Positions 53,283 through 56,715 of a stretch of DNA of 56,715 nucleotides are shown piece by piece (position 1 is the stretch's first letter; every line of letters begins with the position of its first letter). The position numbers and the translations under genes are program-made. The notes beneath the pieces were generated by a model. That model was not told where the DNA came from. It made no database searches and saw only the letters and a program-made list of their open reading frames with translations. Source of the stretch: Oscillospiraceae bacterium (GTDB lineage Bacteria > Bacillota > Clostridia > UBA1212 > UBA1255); assembly GCA_015069185.1 (NCBI GenBank), contig SVJB01000011.1, positions 1 through 56,715 of the forward strand, read 5' to 3'.

Positions 53283-54331
53283 GCCTGCCACACCCCTTTT
53301 ACTAACGTATTGAGCTCTTCTATGGACATTTTTTCCAGAACACTATTGCCTGTGCTTACAGGAATTACCACAGTTATGCTATTGCCTTTGCGTTTCTTAT
53401 CATTGAGCGCAGCATCACACAGCTCTTCAGCAGTAATGTCTATAGATAGAGGCAATCCATTTTTTACCAATAATTGTTCTAGAACTCCCAAGGTCTCTTC
53501 TGTGCATTTGCCGGCTTTTATTGCAGCTTTTGTAATAAGTACCATGCCTACGGCTACGGCCCTGCCGTGTGGGATTGTGTAGTTTGAGCTACGCTCTATG
53601 CCGTGGCCAAGGGTGTGTCCCAGATTGAGAAACTGTCTGACACCAACGTCATGTTCATCTTCATTTACTATATCTCTTTTGGCACAAACGCAAGTCTCTA
53701 TAACGTCTGCTACATCATATTCTGTCTGTAACGTACGCAGAAGCTCCGGTTTATTTATCATGCCATATTTTATAACCTCTGCCATACCGTCACTGTATGT
53801 TTCTGCAGGCAAGGTGCTAAGTGTGTCCGGATCACATATTACTGCACTTGGTTGATAGAATGCGCCGGCTAGGTTCTTACCGCCTTTGAGATCAATTGCC
53901 GTCTTGCCGCCTACTGATGAGTCAACCATTGCAAGCAGTGTAGTGGGGATCTGTACATACTGTATTCCTCTCAGGAATGTAGCTGCTGCAAATCCAGCCA
54001 AGTCTCCTACTACTCCTCCGCCCAAGGCTGCTATCATGTCACTTCTTGTGAAATGTTTGTCTGCCATTTCTTCCCATAAGTCAGCCAGTGTGTTTACGTT
54101 TTTGGATGCTTCACCGGCTGGAAATATATATTCATATACTTCAAAACCGGCTTTTGTGAAGGATTGGGACACCTTTTCACCGTAGATTGCATGTACTGTG
54201 CTGTCGCTTACTATCATTATCTTGCAAGGCAGCTTTGTGAGCTTTGCTGCTATGTCGCCGCTGCTTGTGATCAAGCCGCGTTCTATTGTTATGTCATATG
54301 TCCTTGATGCGTTTACCGTTACTGTTTTCAT
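53279..54331 (-). CDS. aroB: 3-dehydroquinate synthase
   Basis: The product has 350 residues from the preferred ATG at 54331, where GGGAAG lies 7 bases upstream within the end of tyrA; an ATG at 54346 lacks such a site. Motifs: 'IFPAGEASKNVNTLADLWEE', 'ALGGGVVGDLAGFAAATFLR', 'QIPTTLLAMVDSSVGGKTAI', 'LNLGHTLGHGIERSS' with metal His residues. It makes 3-dehydroquinate from DAHP using NAD and a metal ion. It overlaps aroA by 4 bases. Confidence 0.95.
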   Translation of the reverse strand: MKTVTVNASRTYDITIERGLITSSGDIAAKLTKLPCKIMIVSDSTVHAIYGEKVSQSFTKAGFEVYEYIFPAGEASKNVNTLADLWEEMADKHFTRSDMIAALGGGVVGDLAGFAAATFLRGIQYVQIPTTLLAMVDSSVGGKTAIDLKGGKNLAGAFYQPSAVICDPDTLSTLPAETYSDGMAEVIKYGMINKPELLRTLQTEYDVADVIETCVCAKRDIVNEDEHDVGVRQFLNLGHTLGHGIERSSNYTIPHGRAVAVGMVLITKAAIKAGKCTEETLGVLEQLLVKNGLPLSIDITAEELCDAALNDKKRKGNSITVVIPVSTGNSVLEKMSIEELNTLVKGVWQA

Positions 54332-54335
54332 GTTG

Positions 54336-55169
54336 TTACTTCCCATCTACTTGTTCTTTGGCAATCCTGCCGTCACGCAAGAGTCCTTGAAGACGTGCTG
54401 TGTCTTTATTATCAATTGCGTCTTTGTATTCTGTCAGTGATTTTATTATCAGATCTAGCTCGTGGCTGAGATAGTCATTATTTTCCATGAAAAGCTCTGT
54501 CCACATTTTTTCATTAAGCCAAGCAACTCTTGTCATATCTTTGTACGAGCCGGCAGAGAAACCTCCGTGAGCTTTGGCAGTCTCACTCTTTACATATGCG
54601 TTAGATACTACGTGTGCCAGCTGAGAAGTAAAAGCAATCATTCTGTCGTGTTCTGCCGCAGTGGTTACTGATATCGAGCCAAATCCTGCCGGCTCTAGTA
54701 GTTTTTTTATGTTATCCAGCAGAATTATGTCGTCATATACAGGCGGTACGATTACCATCGGTGCGCCTTTGAAGAGACTGGCACGGCTATATTTGATACC
54801 GGAGTATTGCGTGCCGGCCATTGGGTGTCCACCAATAAATGTAAATCCGTACTGCTGCGCCAGCGCAAAACCAGTGTCACAGATACGTCTCTTTGTGCCG
54901 CAAAGATCGATTACTGTGCATGTTTTCGGTATCAGTTGTGCATTTTGTTTTAAATACTCTTCTGAAGCTTCCGGATAAAGGGCTATGAAGAGCAGATCGA
55001 GGCTCTGTAGTTCTTTGTCTGTAAGTGCTCCGTTTACGATATTGGCAAGCATAGCATAGCCCATAGTCTTTACATCTGTATCAAATGCGTATACTGTGTG
55101 TTCTGCTTGCTTATATGCTCTGGCCATTGATCCACCGATTAATCCCAGGCCAACTACTCCTACGTTCAT
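54336..55169 (-). CDS. tyrA: Prephenate dehydrogenase
   Basis: The 277-residue protein has a Rossmann start 'NVGVVGLGLIGGSMARAYKQ', 'TVIDLCGTKRRICDTG' and 'GGHPMAGTQYSGIKYSR', and lacks a C-terminal ACT domain. It converts prephenate to 4-hydroxyphenylpyruvate for tyrosine. It lies 4 bases after aroF, with an AAAGGAA ribosome site inside the aroF end. Absence of ACT suggests control at expression or at DAHP synthase level. Confidence 0.94.
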   Translation of the reverse strand: MNVGVVGLGLIGGSMARAYKQAEHTVYAFDTDVKTMGYAMLANIVNGALTDKELQSLDLLFIALYPEASEEYLKQNAQLIPKTCTVIDLCGTKRRICDTGFALAQQYGFTFIGGHPMAGTQYSGIKYSRASLFKGAPMVIVPPVYDDIILLDNIKKLLEPAGFGSISVTTAAEHDRMIAFTSQLAHVVSNAYVKSETAKAHGGFSAGSYKDMTRVAWLNEKMWTELFMENNDYLSHELDLIIKSLTEYKDAIDNKDTARLQGLLRDGRIAKEQVDGK

Positions 55170-55173
55170 TTTG

Positions 55174-56196
55174 TTAACATTCCTTTCCCGGGGCTACTGC
55201 TTGTCTTACTATATTGATTTTTTTCATCATTTTGTCAAATTGTTCAGGTGTAAGTGACTGAGCTCCATCACATAATGCTCTAAGCGGATCATTGTGTACT
55301 TCAGTCATTATGCCATCGGCCCCTGCAGCTACTGCAGCTAAAGCCATAGATTCTACATATTTTGATGATCCTACTGCGTGGCTTGGGTCCACTACTACCG
55401 GCAAATGTGTGAGTTCTTTGAGTACTGGTACAGCGGATAAATCCAAAGTGTTTCTTGTGTATGTGTTGTCAAAAGTACGTATTCCTCTCTCACATAATAT
55501 AATCTGTTCGTTGCCGCCCGCCATGATATATTCCGCTGACATGAGTAATTCTTTTAATGTGTTGGCAAGTCCTCTCTTGAGGAGAATTGGCTTTTTCAGA
55601 TGTCCCAATTCCTTAAGGAGCTCAAAGTTCTGCATATTTCTGGCGCCTACCTGGATTACATCAATATCTTCAAATAGTGGCAAGTGTGCTATGCTGAGAA
55701 TTTCAGTGATTATTGGCAGTCCTGTTGCTTTCTTTGCTTCCAGGAGAAGTTCTATTCCCTGCGCTCCTAAGCCTTGGAAATCATATGGTGAGGTTCTCGG
55801 CTTGAAAGCGCCGCCTCTTAACATTACTGCACCGGCGTTCTTTACGCTCTGTGCTACACTTATGATTTGCTCCTCGGTCTCGACTGAACATGGACCTGCA
55901 ATTACGCCAAAATGTCCTGCGCCAAAGATCGCATCCTCATTTACCTGTACAGCGCTGTCGTCTGGATGAAATTTTCTGTTAGCACTTTTGAAGGGATCAG
56001 AAATTCTTCTTACCGACTCTACCATTTCCAGACTTTTGATCAATTCCTCGTCAACCTTGCTTGTATCGCCAATCAAGCCAACTACAGTCTCAAAATTACC
56101 TTTTGATATGTGAACATCTAATCCCTGTGAGGCAAGCCATCCTGTCAAGCTTTGCATCTGGGCTTCCGTTGTATTTTGTTTTAATATTACTATCAT
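55174..56196 (-). CDS. aroF: DAHP synthase, class I beta, with N-terminal regulatory domain
   Basis: I start at the ATG at 56196 ('MIVILKQNTTEAQMQSLTGW'), with an AGAGGCG site; an upstream ATG at 56247 would put translation through the attenuator stem. The 340-residue protein has an N-terminal ferredoxin-like (ACT-like) domain (about 1-70) and the barrel with 'FGVIAGPCSVETEEQI', 'RGGAFKPRTSPYDFQGLG' and 'VVDPSHAVGSSKYVESMA'. It catalyses the first step and is the first operon gene, under the attenuator. In Thermotoga-type relatives the N-terminal domain binds Tyr or Phe. Confidence 0.95.
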   Translation of the reverse strand: MIVILKQNTTEAQMQSLTGWLASQGLDVHISKGNFETVVGLIGDTSKVDEELIKSLEMVESVRRISDPFKSANRKFHPDDSAVQVNEDAIFGAGHFGVIAGPCSVETEEQIISVAQSVKNAGAVMLRGGAFKPRTSPYDFQGLGAQGIELLLEAKKATGLPIITEILSIAHLPLFEDIDVIQVGARNMQNFELLKELGHLKKPILLKRGLANTLKELLMSAEYIMAGGNEQIILCERGIRTFDNTYTRNTLDLSAVPVLKELTHLPVVVDPSHAVGSSKYVESMALAAVAAGADGIMTEVHNDPLRALCDGAQSLTPEQFDKMMKKINIVRQAVAPGKEC

Positions 56197-56226
56197 TTGT
56201 ATAGTCGCCTCTTTCTTTATATAAAC

Positions 56227-56255
56227 AAAAAACGTTGCGGTTTTCACTGCAACGT
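56227..56255 (-). terminator. Attenuator terminator before aroF
   Basis: A 7-bp stem ACGTTGC (56249-56255) / GCAACGT (56232-56238) with a 10-base loop is followed by a run of six U, 31 bases upstream of aroF. Its loop contains TGAAAACC (56239-56246), perfectly complementary to GGTTTTCA just after the leader peptide stop. The terminator and that pairing compete. Confidence 0.85.
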
Positions 56256-56286
56256 CTGAAATGCTTCCTTAAATTTCGTACACAGA

Positions 56287-56295
56287 TGAAAACCC
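56287..56295 (-). promoter_or_regulatory. Antiterminator segment after the leader peptide
   Basis: Minus-strand GGGTTTTCA begins directly after the leader TAA stop; eight of its bases (GGTTTTCA) pair with TGAAAACC in the terminator loop, and a following CTG can pair with CAG across a bulge. A ribosome at the stop codon would cover it, letting the terminator form. Confidence 0.75.
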
Positions 56296-56352
56296 TTATT
56301 TTGATAAGAATCTAAAATAATAGTATTCAGCTGTAAATCGAATAATTGCCAT
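56296..56352 (-). CDS. Aromatic-rich leader peptide (18 aa) of the aro operon
   Basis: The peptide is MAIIRFTAEYYYFRFLSK: three consecutive Tyr followed by Phe-Arg-Phe, plus one earlier Phe, giving six aromatic residues in eighteen. It starts 10 bases after an AAAGGAGA ribosome site and about 20 bases after the expected transcription start. It ends immediately before the antiterminator and about 40 bases before the terminator. This is the arrangement of pheL/trpL-type leaders: shortage of charged tRNA-Tyr or tRNA-Phe would stall the ribosome on the run, allow the antiterminator to form and let transcription enter aroF. There is no T-box signature. It was missed by length-based gene calling. 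Confidence 0.85.
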   Translation of the reverse strand: MAIIRFTAEYYYFRFLSK

Positions 56353-56379
56353 AAAGTTTATATCTCCTTTACGGTGGTA

Positions 56380-56408
56380 AGTATAGCACTTGCGAGTGGA
56401 ATATGCAA
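56380..56408 (-). promoter_or_regulatory. Promoter of the aromatic amino acid operon
   Basis: Minus-strand TTGCAT (56403-56408) and TATACT (56380-56385) are separated by exactly 17 bases. Expected start about 56373, giving a 20-base lead to the leader peptide ATG. Confidence 0.82.
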
Positions 56409-56458
56409 CGGGGAAATTGGTAGAGATGGAAGATCCGCAGCCATTTTTTAATTTTAGT

Positions 56459-56595
56459 ATGGTTTTGCTGAAAAAACGGTGCTGGTTTTTGAATTTTCAC
56501 GTGGTTTTGCTGAAAAAGCGGTGCTAGTTTTTGAATTTTCACGTGGTTTTGCTAAAAAAACGGTGCTGGTTTTTGAATTTTCACGTGGTTTTGCA
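56459..56595. repeat. 42-bp tandem repeat, three copies and a partial fourth
   Basis: Units at 56459-56500, 56501-56542 and 56543-56584 differ at few positions (for example GCTGAAAAAAC versus GCTAAAAAAAC). A fourth begins and is cut after about 10 bases where the IS-like end starts. The period is a multiple of three and two minus-strand frames stay open across it, but no gene start is visible. It lies about 50 bases upstream of the aro promoter. Confidence 0.85.
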
Positions 56596-56715
56596 CTAGT
56601 CAACAAAAAGTAGACACATTTTTTAATTAATCATCATAGAATTTGAAAAATATTCACGATACTGTTTAGGTGTCAAATAGTTCAAAGAATACGCGGGACG
56701 TTGTTCGTTGTAAAA
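56592..56715 (-). mobile_element. IS3-family insertion sequence, one end
   Basis: From about 56592 (TGCACTAGTCAAC) to the window edge the sequence is the terminal part of an IS3-family element (IS150-like): an end segment 'GTCAACAAAAAGTAGACAC', then the tail of its transposase gene. The insertion truncates the 42-bp repeat array. The other end lies beyond the window. Confidence 0.8.
56623..56715 (-). CDS. IS3-family transposase (OrfB), C-terminal end only
   Basis: Thirty codons and a stop are visible: 'FYNEQRPAYSLNYLTPKQYR' and a short tail. 'YNxxRPHxxLxYLTPxxYR' is the C-terminal hallmark of the DDE integrase-type OrfB of IS3-family elements. The catalytic part lies outside the window, so intactness cannot be judged. 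Confidence 0.85.
   Translation of the reverse strand, partial: FYNEQRPAYSLNYLTPKQYREYFSNSMMIN

Noticed and set aside
56227-56408. T-box riboswitch for the aro operon
   Set aside because: The leader is only about 170 bases, and I see neither the conserved T-box sequence nor a specifier stem; the ORF-antiterminator-terminator layout explains it better.
56459-56595. CRISPR array
   Set aside because: The units are contiguous with no spacers and no cas genes are present.
56459-56595. Repeat-protein gene truncated by the IS
   Set aside because: Two minus-strand frames are open across a short AT-rich array, no start or ribosome site is visible, and nothing resembles a known repeat protein.
1-56715. 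tRNA or rRNA genes
   Set aside because: Gaps between genes are short, and none shows a cloverleaf-compatible arrangement with a T-loop GTTCRA and acceptor stem; no rRNA-like sequence was seen.

Overview
The window reads as chromosomal DNA of an AT-rich, Gram-positive anaerobe of the class Clostridia (Bacillota). The evidence is SepF and a clostridial-type MreBCD/PBP2 cluster, many lipoproteins, an oxygen-sensitive indolepyruvate:ferredoxin oxidoreductase, a divergent chorismate synthase clade, and surface proteins with Thr/Pro/Glu stalks. A glycan-degrading gut or rumen lifestyle fits the secreted glycosidases, but genus and family cannot be fixed from the sequence. Every convincing gene is on the minus strand, so transcription runs from high to low coordinates.

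Layout, left to right. 1-4.3 kb: a PFL-family (UPF0210) gene cut by the window edge, its ACT-domain partner, a degenerate deacetylase-like membrane protein, and a lipoprotein tyrosine phosphatase with a C-terminal membrane anchor. 4.4-9.8 kb: a glycan locus (AraC regulator, GH99-like lipoprotein, GH78-type rhamnosidase). 9.8-15.0 kb: the rod-shape cluster radC-mreB-mreC-mreD-PBP2. 15.2-22.4 kb: surface glycan proteins (membrane-anchored GH99-like protein, ConA-like stalk protein, large six-hairpin glycosidase) and a short solute-binding lipoprotein. 22.7-24.5 kb: an ECF sigma factor, its membrane anti-sigma factor and a small secreted protein. 24.7-32.6 kb: a housekeeping run, ybaB-recR-prfA-ywlC-upp-deacetylase-yhaO-yhaN. 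32.6-33.0 kb: a structured intergenic region. 33.0-34.8 kb: two paralogous surface proteins with a shared C-terminal signal. 35.0-44.2 kb: a long run, sodium symporter-paaK-iorA-iorB-PLP lyase-HlyD-like-yggS-sepF. 44.3-46.1 kb: two diverged paralogous lipo/membrane proteins. 46.3-46.8 kb: an XRE regulator bracketed by palindromes. 47.0-56.4 kb: a nine-gene aromatic amino acid operon. Right edge: a 42-bp tandem repeat interrupted by the end of an IS3-family element.

The most striking finding is upstream of the aromatic operon. A near-consensus promoter is followed by an 18-codon leader peptide with a Tyr-Tyr-Tyr-Phe-Arg-Phe run, then an antiterminator segment complementary to the loop of a following terminator. 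This is the anatomy of ribosome-mediated Tyr/Phe attenuation, which is unexpected in Clostridia, where T-boxes usually do this job. The operon carries all seven shikimate steps, with a fused aroE-aroK, plus pheA and tyrA. Two unrelated DAHP synthases sit at its two ends. The neighbouring symporter-PaaK-IorAB run suggests that exogenous arylacetates may also be salvaged to aromatic amino acids.

Other leads are: a four-copy repeat carrying an 18-bp palindrome that brackets the XRE gene and recurs at 32.8-32.9 kb; a GCG(S/G)S C-terminal membrane signal on three surface proteins; a conserved promoter block shared by the two paralogous surface genes; and overlapping inverted repeats at the symporter promoter.
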